Below, piece after piece: positions 21,564 through 31,469 of a stretch of DNA of 64,000 nucleotides. This DNA is from Lactifluus volemus (Eukaryota; Basidiomycota; Agaricomycetes; Russulales; Russulaceae). The stretch lies in the NCBI GenBank assembly GCA_022376515.1, contig WTXI01000202.1, positions 1-64,000 of the forward strand, read 5' to 3'. The notes below the pieces were generated by a model. It ran no database searches. It was not told the DNA's origin and worked only from the letters and a program-made list of their open reading frames with translations. Every line of letters starts with the position of its first letter. Position 1 is the stretch's first letter. The translations under genes and the position numbers were made by a program.

Positions 21564-21888
21564 TGCCCTCTCTTATCACATTAAGAGCACGATTGTTCGG
21601 GTGTTGGGCGTCGGTTTCGCGCCACCATCCTGCTCTTGCTGCCTCATTGAGTCTGAGTGCGGGACAGGATTTGAGTATTTTGTGGTGGCGGAGTATGGCG
21701 TGCCAGACATCGTTGATGAACTCTACGCGGACTGACTCTCCCTCTTGCGCAACGCAGTAACACCAGTCTGTGGGGTTCCAGTATATACCACCTTTTACGT
21801 GCGCAGGTAAGTCATCGTTGTATCGAGTGGGCACTGGGATCAGTGTTTCGTCATCGGGGAATTCTATTCTGAGGAGGGTCGCGCTCAT
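21433..21888 (-). CDS. Gypsy leader protein, 151 residues, unknown function
   Basis: This frame starts MSATLLRIEFPDDE and lies just upstream of gag, overlapping its start by about 130 bases in another frame. The first 110 residues look like a compact domain (GGIYWNPTDWCYCVAQEG, VEFINDVWHAILRHHK); the last 40 are low complexity and antisense-like. It may be a separate small protein or the true N-terminus of Gag displaced by a frameshift. I recognise no family. Confidence 0.5.
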   Translation of the reverse strand: MSATLLRIEFPDDETLIPVPTRYNDDLPAHVKGGIYWNPTDWCYCVAQEGESVRVEFINDVWHAILRHHKILKSCPALRLNEAARAGWWRETDAQHPNNRALNVIREGSEDDGSTGKPEPTTPLSTHTATGTNARARIPHGSAHGMATHHF

Positions 21889-21943
21889 ATTGCAACTGCA
21901 AGTACGCTGACTTCTAAGGCAGTTCTGGCAAAGAGATGAGAAT

Positions 21944-22210
21944 CTAGGTGCCGTCGTGTTCTAGTTCTGGGTCAAGTGTTTCCAATAGGATCGTCTCGCT
22001 TCTGTAGTCTTCTAGACTGTTGCTCAGGATCTCGTCTGCTTGCTTAATGGTCTGGGCAAGTTCGTGGAGTTCCGTCTGGAGCCTTCGCTTCTTTTCACCT
22101 GTAGCTAGGTCGAGTAGAAGGAGTACTGTGTAGTATTCTTTCTCCACGGAGATCCGGATGGCAAGCGCCTCTACCAGATGTTCAATGCGGTTGTTTGGGG
22201 GTTCTGCCAC
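21944..22210 (-). CDS. Gypsy leader protein, 88 residues, coiled-coil-like
   Basis: This is the first frame downstream of the 5' LTR. It starts MAEPPNNRIEHLVEALAI and is rich in Leu, Glu and Lys, with a spacing suggesting an amphipathic helix or short coiled coil (RRLQTELHELAQTIKQADEI). It could be a separate leader product or part of Gag. No known domain is recognised. Confidence 0.45.
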   Translation of the reverse strand: MAEPPNNRIEHLVEALAIRISVEKEYYTVLLLLDLATGEKKRRLQTELHELAQTIKQADEILSNSLEDYRSETILLETLDPELEHDGT

Positions 22211-22240
22211 CTTTCAGTGGTGCGTGGGAGCTTGGACTTA

Positions 22241-22685
22241 TGTTAGGGACTAGCTGTTCCTAGTTCCTAAGATAGGGTCAAGTGTTCAGGAGGGACCAAC
22301 GGAGATGTGAGTCTGAGTTGGGTCTAGCTAAGTTATAGCACTTAGAGAGCTTCAAGAGGGGAGAGGATCACAAGGGGATTTGTGAGGAGGTTCAAGAGGC
22401 TAGTATTGGAGAGAAGTCCAAGCTGGAGAGCAAGGACACAAGTCAAGAGATCTTTATATACTGTACAAGGCAAAGGGTGAGTGACATCAGTAATGATGTC
22501 ATGAGCCTGGGTCTAACTACGACATCATCAAAGTTCTAGGCAAATGATGTCATGAGAGTCACTGTGAGTCAAGAACACGCCGTTCTGTGTCGTACAAGGT
22601 GAGGCTCTGTCCATAAGCGAGAATATGGACGGAAATGAAAAACATGAGGCAGTAGGGAGGTAGAGGTCCAGACAAATCTGTAACA
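22241..22685 (-). repeat. Gypsy 5' LTR, intact, 445 bp
   Basis: This begins TGTTAGGGAC and ends in TAACA, followed by the ACTTT duplication. Compared with the other LTR it has T at 22478 where the partner has C at 14879 (CG context), and A in place of G at two sites near 22524-22530 (CG to CA). It drives transcription toward lower coordinates. Confidence 0.9.
22452..22461 (-). promoter_or_regulatory. TATA box in gypsy 5' LTR
   Basis: On the minus strand this reads GTATATAAAG, a good TATA box, in the middle of the LTR upstream of gag. The same sequence is present in the other LTR at about 14852-14861. The placement fits a U3 promoter; the transcription start itself is not visible. Confidence 0.6.
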
Positions 22686-22690
22686 ACTTT

Positions 22691-23262
22691 TATATCCCCC
22701 AAGGGGGGGGGATTGGACATGTATATATGTGTATGTACATGTATAAAGCCTTCTAGATGGTTCAAGAAAGGGCTCTGAGTAGTAAATGGTATGCTAAAAG
22801 GGGGCAGAAGAGCACCCATAAGTAGCAGAAAGTGTACTGTAAAGTGCTATATTAAATAGCCAAATCTGGAGTCATTTACCTTGGCCGAAATTCCCATCTC
22901 GCTCGGAGTTGATTTCCAACATAGTATGGGACTCATTGGCAGTGTGACTGTTGGTACTACCCACTAAAAACCTCGTTTCGTGTTATCTGAGCAGGACTGG
23001 GTCCTGGATGCTTTGGAGGGGGGGGGCATCACCCCGGGAGTGTTTGTTTAGGTTTGTTGCAGTTTGGTTATGGCGAAACATGGCGCAGCACTATTTTCTT
23101 ATCGTTTGTCAATCCATCTGTCTGCTTTCCAGCGATTTTTGTCTATGAGAAGGCCTCTTCTCGGGTTATCCAGTCTGGGTTCAGGTCACAGTGTTATTTG
23201 TCCTCCATATGTTCTTGATTGGGTTGGGGGAATTGTTGGTGCGCAAATTTTCGTTGCTGTTA
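22691..23262. other. Outer-shell sequence between gypsy and hAT elements
   Basis: This belongs to the outermost LINE-like insertion and continues the text broken at 9323. It includes a stem-prone block atatccccc...gggggggggat (22691-22713), a variable tatatatgtgtatgtacatg run (22722-22743) and G-rich stretches. No protein-coding frame is convincing. Confidence 0.45.
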
Positions 23263-23354
23263 TTTTGTGCTAGGGAAAGACAGGGGTAACCCGGGGTAAC
23301 TTCAACCTCTACCCGTACCCGTACCCCTCTATACCCGTACCCTGAGGCACGGGT

Positions 23355-23476
23355 ACGGGTTTACCCGTGATTTAGCCACGGGTAAAATAAATACCCCTAC
23401 CCAAGGGTGAGGGGTACGGGTTTACCCCTGATTTAGCCACGGGTAAAGTAAATACCCCTACCCAAGGGTGAGGGGT
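23355..23476. repeat. Two tandem 61-bp subterminal repeats of hAT 1
   Basis: Two nearly identical 61-bp units begin acgggtttaccc at 23355 and 23416, and a third partial unit starts at 23477. They carry inverted acccgt/acgggt motifs. Such subterminal arrays are commonly transposase-binding sites in hAT elements; that role is inferred. Confidence 0.75.
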
Positions 23477-23586
23477 ACGGGTATTGTACTTAAGATTTTT
23501 TCACAGTTTCAAGATGATAAAAAACATTCAAAAGATTTATTAGACATTGTGTACCCATGATATGAGTCTCAGGCTGTAAGTTGTAA

Positions 23587-26500
23587 CTACATCTTGTCAT
23601 CTGGCAAAGAAGCTGCTGCTGAAAAGTCCTTAGCATTTATACACCCCACTTCACTCCATGTACCAATGCAAAGGAGGGCTCTCAATGTCTTGGCTGAAAG
23701 GCGATTGCGGACATGAGAGCTTAAAAGGCGGCCTCGACTGAACACACGCTCCACTGCAACTGATGATGCTATAGCACTTTGTTAGCCCAAAGATTAAGTG
23801 ATACTGTAATAGATGGTACACACCTGGAATTGTCAAGTAATCCCTTGCCATGCGCCATAGACGAGGATAAGTAGCTTGATTATCAACCCACCATTGCAGA
23901 GGGTCTGTCACAGTCTTCACTCGTGCAGTTGAGAGGTAGCGATCAAACTCATCCATGAGCTCTTCATCATCCAAGCTTGAGTCAGATGACTCAGTTGCAG
24001 AGAAGTCACCATCATCAGATGAGTTTGATCCCTAGTGACTCAGAGTAAGCACAAGCAAGTAAACATACAATAGAAAACCTACCAGTGCCTTTGTGCATGC
24101 AGGATGCCCAGCCTTCTGAGTGACATAGCTGGCATATAAAGATCTATACTCAGTTTTGACAATGATCTTTGCTGTCTCAATCCATTCCTGTTTCCATCCC
24201 TGTTTCTTGAAGTACTTGAGCTTGTACTTGGGATGGAGAACTAAATACAAGCATTCAGAATTGAGCGGGTTGAATAAGTCATAACATACCCATTGCGATG
24301 CGATACACTTCTGAGGTGTCAGTCAGTGAGTAATATTTATCCAATAAACCCTTGCCCATCTTCAGTGCGGCTCGAAGTGCTGGAGAGTACTCTTCCTTTT
24401 CGCATGCTGCTGTGAGGTTGTCATGCATCCTATCCATGGCTGGGATGACAGCTGCAAGACATGGAGTATCACTTGAAAACTGCAATGTGACTGTTTTGAA
24501 GATCTGCAACATAGCAGTTAGTGAAAGTGAATGATCAAGATGCCAATACTCACCTTAAGTGCATCTCGCAGCTGTTTAATAAGTACCCACTCTGACTGTG
24601 TAATCACACAGTGCCCAAGCTTCATGGATCGATTGTCTGTAAGTTGGTTAATCAGATCTTGAAAGGTGTATGCAAATTTGAGCATTTCATAAGTTGAATT
24701 CCAGCGGGTCAGAACATCACGCGGCATGATGTAGCGGCAGGAGGGAGGCTTCTTCGAGTCATCAACACTTACAGGAAGTCGCTTGATGGCCTTGTTCCAT
24801 TCCGGCATAAGTTTGGTGGGTGACTTCGTAATGGCAAAGGCAAACTTTCGAAGCTGTGGCAGCCAAAGCGTGATTAGTGGCGTGAGCACGTGAAATTCGA
24901 TGGCGCTAACCTTCTGCAAAACACTGCCAAATTGTGCAGTCGAGTTGGCAACGTCGTCTATCTCCTCCGAGTCCTCCCTCATCTCCTTCTCGACCTCAGC
25001 CAATTCCAACTCCATATCTGCGTCGTCGTCGATATCTTCCTCATCAATCTCGTTATCTCCCTCATCAATGTCGTCGTCTGTGTCATCCGAGAGCTCTGAG
25101 AGCTCTAAGTCGCTCTCATCAAGGTCGTCTTCTGTTTGTTTGGCATGGGCTTTCGATAAATCGAACTGACGCAAGACGATCTTGGCTACCAGGTTCACGA
25201 TATGTGCAAAACATCGAACACGGTTGGCCGGACCAGGAAAGTGATCGAGAACGCGCGCAAGCTTCCTGGTCATCTTGTCGTTCGCTGACGCATTGTCGCA
25301 GGTGATGCCGAGGACCTAGAACGATTTGGTAAGTCTTCCTGTTTTTCTTTTGAAGAGGGGTAATCATACCTTGTCTGACACTTTGAATTTCTTGAGGACT
25401 TTTGCGAATGCGATGGCGAGATTGGTACCCGAGTGTGATATGGCCAATTCGACTATATCCAAGAGGATACATATCGGCCGGCCGTTTTTTTCGAAGTGGA
25501 CGGTCACGGCGATGAAAGGTTTGTGATTGGGGGACGTCCAGGCGTCCGTTGCGAAGTTCAAACGGCCATCATATTCCTACCAGCCAGGTAAGTCTGATTT
25601 ACATTATTCAGGACCAAGGATGGGAACTGACTCGCAACATCTTTATTATATTCTTTTTGGCACTTCGGAAGATGGCATGAACATCACGTGCAACTGTCCG
25701 CGACGACGGAATACGCAAATGTGGGCGCCCGGTCTTCATTAGGCGATGAAACCCGGCATCGTCAACAGTGGACATGGACCGCACGCTCTCTGCGATCCAT
25801 TGGACGCAATCAACCCTGTCAGGCATTCGTAAGTCTTCCGCATCGTGACATGACGGTCAACTCACCGTGTTTCCTTGTAGGTTTGCTGGCGTGTCGAGTA
25901 CGCCACCTTTCCTTTACCTTGCTGCTCAAAACACGCAGTAATGGTCCCGTTATTAAGCTTTCTAGCTGCAGCAAGACCCTTTCGAATACTAGCAAGATCT
26001 CTTGTTTCATCGGCCTGCGTGACAAGGTCCACGCCCCAGCAAACTTTCGCGTGCTTGCGAAGGTTGCTAGTCGACTTCACGTTGCCCGTATCGAGGAACC
26101 GTCGAACGATGCGAGCCTTGGACCCCTTGCCTTTGCAATGGGGAGCTCCGCATTTGAACTCGTGACAACGCCGGCCCTTCACAATCTCTACCGACGGGCG
26201 CGGCTCGAAGAAGCCGTAGATTGGTGCGGTCCACTCTTTGGCCAATCGTTCTGTGGAAGATGCAGTAAGTCCCAGCCCCTTAATCCATCTGGTGACTGAC
26301 CGAGTTCTGCTTCGGCATCCTCTTCAGGGTTTTCAAGGATCTCAATGTCGGAATCATCTGATTCATCCCTGACAACCCGCGCTCTCTTTATTACCGACTG
26401 CTTCTGATGCTGCGTCGATTTCGGGATTTCGGCCGCATTCTCGGTGTCTCCCTCGGAGGACTCAAGAAGATCCCCAAGAGGCCCATCCGTATCCGAGTCT

Positions 26501-26760
26501 TTGACATTGTTAAAAGAGGTATGCCTTTTTTTTGGCTTTTTCTGTGCAGGTTTAGACAGCTGACTCCTTCGGGGCTGAGGGCGGTCATCCGAGTCATCGC
26601 CCGAGTCATCAGATCGATCCCGCACACGACGCGCGTTTTTGGGATGCGGGCAAGTGTCCTCCGGATCATTATCGATGCCTTGACCTTCCAGAGACGCCCT
26701 GTGAGACTGGGTCTCCCTTCTAGCCGCGAGGGGTGCTTCGAGTCCGAGTCCTATTGATCA
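23587..26760 (-). CDS. hAT transposase (element 1), multi-exon
   Basis: Exon pieces on the minus strand give an acidic N-terminal region (GDLLESSEGDTENAAEI), a zinc-binding BED-like segment (CHEFKCGAPHCKGKG...LRKHAKVCWG), then DAWTSPNHKPF with the first catalytic Asp and CDNASANDKM with the second. The hAT signature CFAHIVNLVAKIVL follows, then an acidic insertion (25000-25130) and the C-terminal dimerisation motif VAVERVFSRGRLLSSHVRNR, ending at a TAG at 23587. Introns have GT..AG borders, for example one ending just before GVLGITCDN (near 25317) and one before ASSVAVERVFS (near 23770). The start is uncertain because the frame is still open upstream of 26660 and another element begins at 26860. 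No clear inactivating change was noticed. Confidence 0.75.
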
Positions 26761-26879
26761 AATGGTGAGTCAATGGTAAATCACCAATCATGAAACCCTG
26801 ACTGGATGAGGACGACTCGGAGACTATTGGCCTGACAGTCTCCTTCAACCTTTTGACAGCATCAGCAAAATGTCCGAGC

Positions 26880-27320
26880 AGCTTAAAGTTACTTAAAGTT
26901 ACTTAAAAAATTTTACTTAAAAAGTGCTTAAAATATGCTTAAAATGTACTTAAAATGCTTAAAATTGCTTTTTAAGTAGTTTTAAGTACATTAAGCGAAG
27001 CTTAAGACAATTAAGTCATTTAAGCACAATTAAGCAAGTTAAGCGATGCCCATTTTTTAAGCAAAGTGGTCACGTGATTTTTAACCAACTGCTTAAGTGT
27101 CATATCTGTGTACTTAATTACACTTAAAACATCTTGTTGACTGCTTACTGCACTTACCAGTTGCTTGATTATCAGGTGTTGCTTAATTATCACTTAAAAC
27201 TACTTAAAACAATTGGTTCACTGCTTACTAGTTATTATGTTTGCTTAATTGTTACTTAAACATGTACAGTTGCTTAAAGTCGCTTAAATTCGCTTAAAGT
27301 CGCTTAATTATCACATAATT
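26880..27320. repeat. CTTAA-motif subterminal array, left end
   Basis: In about 440 bases the motif cttaa (or its complement ttaag) occurs well over twenty times, in both orientations, often as acttaaag or gcttaaa. It is much denser than chance and stops abruptly at about 27310. It matches the array at the opposite end and is likely a binding-site cluster. Confidence 0.75.
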
Positions 27321-27359
27321 AGCTAAGTATACTGAAAATTTTGTGAAGTCGCAAAGTTT

Positions 27360-28094
27360 TTGCCAAAGTCAACGAAATTTTTGCTAAGTCGTTCCGGTGC
27401 ACCTGCTGCTGTTGTTTACTCTTGTTTGCTCGATGTTCGTACCCTTCTGTCCCTCCCTTTGTCCCCTCTGTTGCCACCACCACTCCCCGTCTGGCGCTGG
27501 CGCATGTCTGCATGTCCCCGCTGCCTTCTTGCCACCGCAACTGTGTCACCTCCTGTGTGCGTTGTCAAACTGCCCCACCCCAACGCGTCCCACTGCTGCC
27601 CCTCCGCTTCCTCTGCCTCTGCCTCTGCCTCTGCCTCCGCCACGTCCTCCTGTGCCTCCTGCACCTGCGCCGCCTCCCACTTTCGCCTCCTCCGCATCGC
27701 GCGCCTCCTGATTTTACTCCCCCCAAAATTCCAAGGTGTGATCTGATTGACTTTCTCATCCGAGTCATTCACCATCTCACCCAATCATAGCCTGATAGGC
27801 CCTCTAAATTTAAGCCTGCCAAATCCGGGGCTCCTTCTACTGCTATAGGTACGGTTACTGCCTATGGCTTTCACAACTGTGTTCCTTTATGTATGACAAC
27901 CTGTAGCCCAGTGTGGTCCCCCTTAACTTCCGTCCTTTTCCACCCCCAGTTACGGCAAACAGAAACCCCGCCCGCCTGCTTCTGCGGCTTTGCACGCTCA
28001 TTTGAACAATGAGCCAATTGACATAAGTCCGTTGGATACGACCTCACCAAGTTCAACGAGCTCGATCCCCTACAAGTGCTCATCGTCCTACTTG
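27360..28094 (+). other. Left interior of TIR element: low-complexity sequence and an exon-like Ser/Pro frame
   Basis: From 27360 to 27780 the sequence is C/T-rich with a tctgcctctgcc repeat (27611-27640). All three forward frames stay open there because of composition, so I do not call a protein. After a plausible acceptor near 27950 (ccacccccag) a Ser/Pro-rich frame runs to 28094 (HLNNEPIDISPLDTTSPSS) and resumes, still in frame, after the solo LTR (29027 on: AQQHSPKHPRIGSEKENV). That continuity suggests a real exon disrupted by the LTR. The protein family is not recognised. Confidence 0.45.
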
Positions 28095-29021
28095 TGTCAC
28101 GGTTCGCAGGGACCGTGGCTCGAAGTGAGCGTCGTTCTGGTTGGCTATTTGCTGTGGCAAGTCGGACAAGACTAGCACACCAATAGTCGATTCTAGCACA
28201 CACAGGCAAGTCCCACAGGGAGTAGACTTGACTGTGCGAACTCTGGGTGTCTGTATCGCGCGAGACGGACTAGCGGGCCGGCACACGCGATGGTTGGAGT
28301 TACCGTTCCCAAAGAGGATAGACGGTGGCAGATGGGTTAATGATGGTGTGTAGGTTCAACTGCAACACGGGCGCGAGTGTAATTGGAATGCAAGAGATGC
28401 TCGCCTTCCAAGGACACTCGTGGGAGGTTGAACTAAGGTTCGAGGGCGGACGCGGGGTGGAAGTGGGGACTACTTCTCACAGCGTGTTCGTATTAGGGTT
28501 CAGGCGTCTGGGGACTTGTTTCAAGAAATGGAACAAGTTCACAGATGTCTGATCGTGGCGCGAAGTACCTGGATCAAGGTACGAAGAGGGGATTCACAAG
28601 AAGAGAGGAGAAGATGCGATGCGAGTGTGAGCAGGAGACAATGAACTGCGATTCTAGACGAAGCTGAAGCTGGGGCTTTAGCTCGTCTACAGGGCCCTAT
28701 TTATGCGTACAGAGGGCCAGCCAACTATCCTACAAAGGTCACAGTACAGTAGCTAAGTCAAGACTATTGACTAAGGACCTGAGTCAGTTCTGATGACTCA
28801 AGAACTGACTCAGTGCGTCTGACTCAAGATCTGAGTCAAGACGCTGACTCAAGATTTGAGTCATGATCCCTGAGTCAAGTACACGTCCAAAACGGCAATG
28901 CACAGCCCCTAGAAGTTGTACAGAGGGGGCTGGCCAAGGAAAGGGATCCTAGGTCATAACACAAGTCAAAAATAGACGGAAAATAGTAAGAATGGGCCGG
29001 ACGGCCCGCATAACCGTAACA
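28095..29021. repeat. Solo LTR, 927 bp, within the TIR element
   Basis: The ends are TGTCACGGTT...AACCGTAACA, nearly inverted (9 of 10), flanked by a perfect ACTTG duplication (28090-28094 and 29022-29026). There is no internal coding region, so the LTRs of a full element have recombined. A TATA-like ataaatag on the minus strand near 28700 suggests minus orientation. A run of gactca/tgagtc motifs (about 28770-28880) lies within it. It belongs to neither the gypsy nor the copia family present in this window. Confidence 0.85.
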
Positions 29022-29139
29022 ACTTGGCTCAACAGCATTCTCCCAAGCACCCGAGAATTGGCTCGGAGAAGGAAAACGTTTTCTCCACACTCTTCTTCGC
29101 CCCATCATCTCTTGTATGCTAATTTGAGCGATAGAAAAT

Positions 29140-29480
29140 GGTTGAAGAGCTCCAGTCGTTATATGATATTAATGACACTCATTTTCATCAAGTCCGGAGA
29201 GGCCGAGATAAACTTCGAATGTGCAGGGCTACCAATCATGATTCATACATATTGGATGGACTATTGTGCGTATCTTTCTTCTCATCACTTGAATTCTTCT
29301 CAACCTTCCATCAATCGCAAGGGATCTTCTCGAAGACAGGCTGCGTGCTATCACCGATGCAATTGTTGCACGTCGAAGTGACTCGGAGGACGTACTGGTT
29401 TCTGACACACCGCCTGTGGTATTTCCGTTACTCATAGCTCCTACGGCTGCGATGCCCACCCACCACCCAGCTCAAGACTC
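29140..29480 (+). other. Exon-like frames of unknown gene in the TIR element
   Basis: After the solo LTR a frame reads MVEELQSLYDINDTHFHQV...RDKLRMCRATN and is followed by an intron-like stretch (gtgcgtat...cgcaag). The next frame reads DLLEDRLRAITDAIVARRSD. Composition and splice-like borders suggest spliced exons, either of the element's own gene or of a captured host gene. No domain is recognised. Confidence 0.4.
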
Positions 29481-29559
29481 AATGCACGAAACCCAGACGA
29501 TCGGTGATGAGTTGGGTCTGTTTCCTCTCCTTGCATGTGCAAGGACGAAAGCTGACCTG

Positions 29560-30160
29560 GAATTTTATAGAAATGCTCCCTTCGCTCGACAACTTTGTCT
29601 CGTTTGGCACTGACATCTTCCGTGCCCGTCCCGACTACCGGCAAAACGCGCTGGACATTTACACGACCTCGCTCGCCAGCGACCACTCGGCGAAAACGAC
29701 CGTGTAAATGGTAGCAAGCTCGCCGAGTCCCTTCTGCTCTCTCCGTGGGCACGTCGATGTGAGCAGCCTACCCCCTCGTCATAATACGATATCTCTCTGA
29801 CTTTTGGCTCATGCTCAAAACCACACACACACACATGCAGCGCCTTGAACTCATTGTGGCGACGGCATTCAAACACCTTGACAAGGCAGACAAAGGCGTT
29901 CGAATTGGCGAACCTCGAACTGCTCATCAACGCGGTGCTGTACAACCCGGGTGCCATGCTTGCCCTGGTGGACGGGCAAAGCCCCCGTGGAGCACGTACG
30001 TTCTTCATCATTGTTCTGGGTGGTCAATGCAGAGCGTGGGCTCCCTCGCGTGCATGACAAGATGCTGTCGATCGTGGCGCTATCAGCTTTGCTCGAGATG
30101 GACCCTTCCGCCGTGCCTGCGAGGCTGCGCAATGGGTGCCTTGCTAGCCACGAAGCGGAC
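29560..30160 (+). pseudogene. Captured importin-7/8-like (Nmd5/Sxm1) karyopherin fragment
   Basis: Three exon-like blocks on + match the middle of the importin-7/8 family as I remember it. Block 1 (29577-29755) reads LPSLDNFVSFGTDIFRARPD and continues, after single-base slips, as VNGSKLAESLLLS. An intron-like stretch (gtgagcag...cacatgcag) leads to block 2 (29840-29995: RLELIVATAFKHL, then FELANLELLINAVLYNPGAM after a slip). Block 3 (about 30025-30140) reads NAERGLPRVHDKMLSIVALS. An ttttatag acceptor precedes block 1. Importins of this type carry ribosomal proteins and histones into the nucleus; this piece lacks both ends and has frame breaks, so it is not functional. Its position inside a TIR element indicates capture. 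Confidence 0.65.
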
Positions 30161-30167
30161 CGATCTC

Positions 30168-30330
30168 TCTGATGATAATGCCCTCGCGTGTCTTGGCGTT
30201 ACATACGGTGTGTTAAGACGTCTAGGTTATTCTGAGGAAACTGTGGAACGTTGTCTTGCGGCCACCGACGGAACCGATCTCGAAGAAGCTCATGAATGGG
30301 TTCGTGGGTTTTACCGCGTTCACGGTACTC
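30168..30330 (+). other. UBA-like exon fragment in TIR element
   Basis: The frame DDNALACLGVTYGVLRRLGY, SEETVERCLAATDG, TDLEEAHEWV has the three-helix spacing and the ending (A.eWv) of a ubiquitin-associated-type domain. It lies directly after the importin-like piece but is unrelated to importins, so it would be a second captured fragment. The assignment is tentative. Confidence 0.35.
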
Positions 30331-30649
30331 ATATGTCACGTCCTTCGAACAGCTTTTCTTGCACTGTACTGATGACGAGCTTCAACCGCATACTTGTAAG
30401 TTATCACAATTTGAATACGACGTCGTTTCAGATTGACAGTGTGTTAGTCCCCGGGTCCCTTGAGAGCAGCAAACCGTCGACGCCAAGGCCCCGGCCATCC
30501 CCAGCACTCCCAACTCCTTCAGACGCCCCTCGAGCTGGTTCTGACACACGTGAATCAACCCCGTCAGCTTCCCAGCCAGGTCCGAACCGCTGGTCGGTGA
30601 GCAACAGGTTCCCACTATATGGCGGTGCAGCACCGACTTGTTTTCATTT

Positions 30650-31175
30650 CCAGAACCTATGGGTGACTTTGATGACCCAAACATACAGTATGCTCGCCTC
30701 AAGCTGGAACTTGATGAGGCAATGCGCAATTCAAGAAGTGATCTGGCTGACTTGCTCGTTGTGGATCTACGTGCTCACTTGCAAACCATGAGGGCCCACT
30801 ATCTTTTTGATCAGCGGGACGCCAATGCTCACTACGCATCGTAGATGCGGCTGCTCTCCAGGCTCGCCTTCGTGGCGACCCCGATGTTGCGGATATGCAA
30901 TCCAGTGCACCCAGTCCGCCTGATCCCCAGCAGAGGCCTCATCAACCCAAAGAAAAACGTGTGGATCAGGACGACATTTTTAACGTGAGTGGGGATGAAG
31001 GTGGAGGGTTTACTTGAGATCCTTGATGAGATGCCTTCCGCTGCTGTCACCGAGACTGGGATAACTATTAGGATTCGAGACATGCCTCTGCCTACAGCAA
31101 AATTTGAGTGGACATCGAAGGCGTTTCTTCAAGCTGCTGTCAACAAGCAGATTGTCCTTAGTCCTAGTTATTAAT
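30650..31175 (+). other. Further exon-like frames near the right end of the TIR element
   Basis: After an acceptor-like catttccag a frame reads EPMGDFDDPNIQYARLKLEL and RAHLQTMRAHYLFDQRDANA; a stop follows at about 30842, and DAAALQARLRGDPDVAD resumes in another frame. A last frame (30989-31174) reads LLEILDEMPSAAVTETG and ends AVNKQIVLSPSY. The pieces look like eroded exons; no family is recognised. Confidence 0.35.
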
Positions 31176-31194
31176 GTTGTAGTGTAATCTCAAA

Positions 31195-31450
31195 TATATT
31201 TTGCTTAAAATGTTCTTAAAAGTGCTTAAATCTCACTTAAACATGCTTGAAACTCACTCAAATGTTGAAATTGACCTGATTTTAAGTAAAAAAAAAAAAG
31301 AAAATAAGTGAAAATAAGCGAAAATAAGTGAAAATAAGCAAATTCCTGGAGGCCGACTTGTCTTAAAATGACTTAAAGTGCTTAAAGTACTTAAAGTACT
31401 TAGGAGTACTTAAAAAAACTTTTTAAGTGAGTTTAAGTAGAAATAAGCTG
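31195..31450. repeat. CTTAA-motif subterminal array, right end
   Basis: The motif family of 26880-27320 recurs here, together with several tandem copies of aaaataagtg/aaaataagcg (31300-31340). The array adjoins the right inverted repeat at 31444. Confidence 0.75.
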
Positions 31451-31469
31451 CTCGGACATTTTGCTGATG

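Larger units (their letters stand above)
9324..22685 (-). mobile_element. Ty3/gypsy chromovirus-type LTR retrotransposon (split by a copia insertion)
   Basis: It is flanked by ACTTT (9319-9323 and 22686-22690). Both LTRs are 445 bp and run TGTTA...TAACA: the 5' LTR is 22241-22685; the 3' LTR is 9324-9419 plus 14738-15086, interrupted by the copia element. Internal order on the minus strand is two small leader frames, gag with a zinc knuckle, then protease, reverse transcriptase, RNase H, integrase and a chromodomain, which is the gypsy/chromovirus order. The LTRs differ at only a handful of bases by eye, several of them CG to TG or CA. Three in-frame TGA codons make this copy defective unless suppressed. 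Without the copia element it is about 8.0 kb. Confidence 0.93.
26860..31469. mobile_element. Unclassified TIR element (4.6 kb) with CTTAA-rich ends and captured gene pieces
   Basis: A perfect 26-bp inverted repeat bounds it (26860-26885, beginning CATCAGCAAAATGTCCGAGC; reverse complement at 31444-31469). Inside each end is a dense array of [A/G]CTTAA[A/G] motifs. I could not find a target-site duplication of 2 to 10 bp, so the superfamily is open; subterminal motif arrays occur in hAT, KDZ and CACTA elements. No transposase is recognisable. The interior contains a solo LTR and spliced-looking host-gene segments on the + strand, including an importin-like piece. It therefore looks like a non-autonomous, gene-capturing DNA element inserted upstream of the hAT 1 transposase. 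Confidence 0.7.

Noticed and set aside
23280..23480. Telomere-like repeat (acccgtaccc)
   Set aside because: It is not the TTAGGG family, is short, occurs in both orientations and coincides with a hAT end bounded by an 8-bp duplication.
27397..27790. Several long overlapping + and - frames
   Set aside because: All frames are open at once because the sequence is C/T-rich and repetitive; no protein domain is visible.
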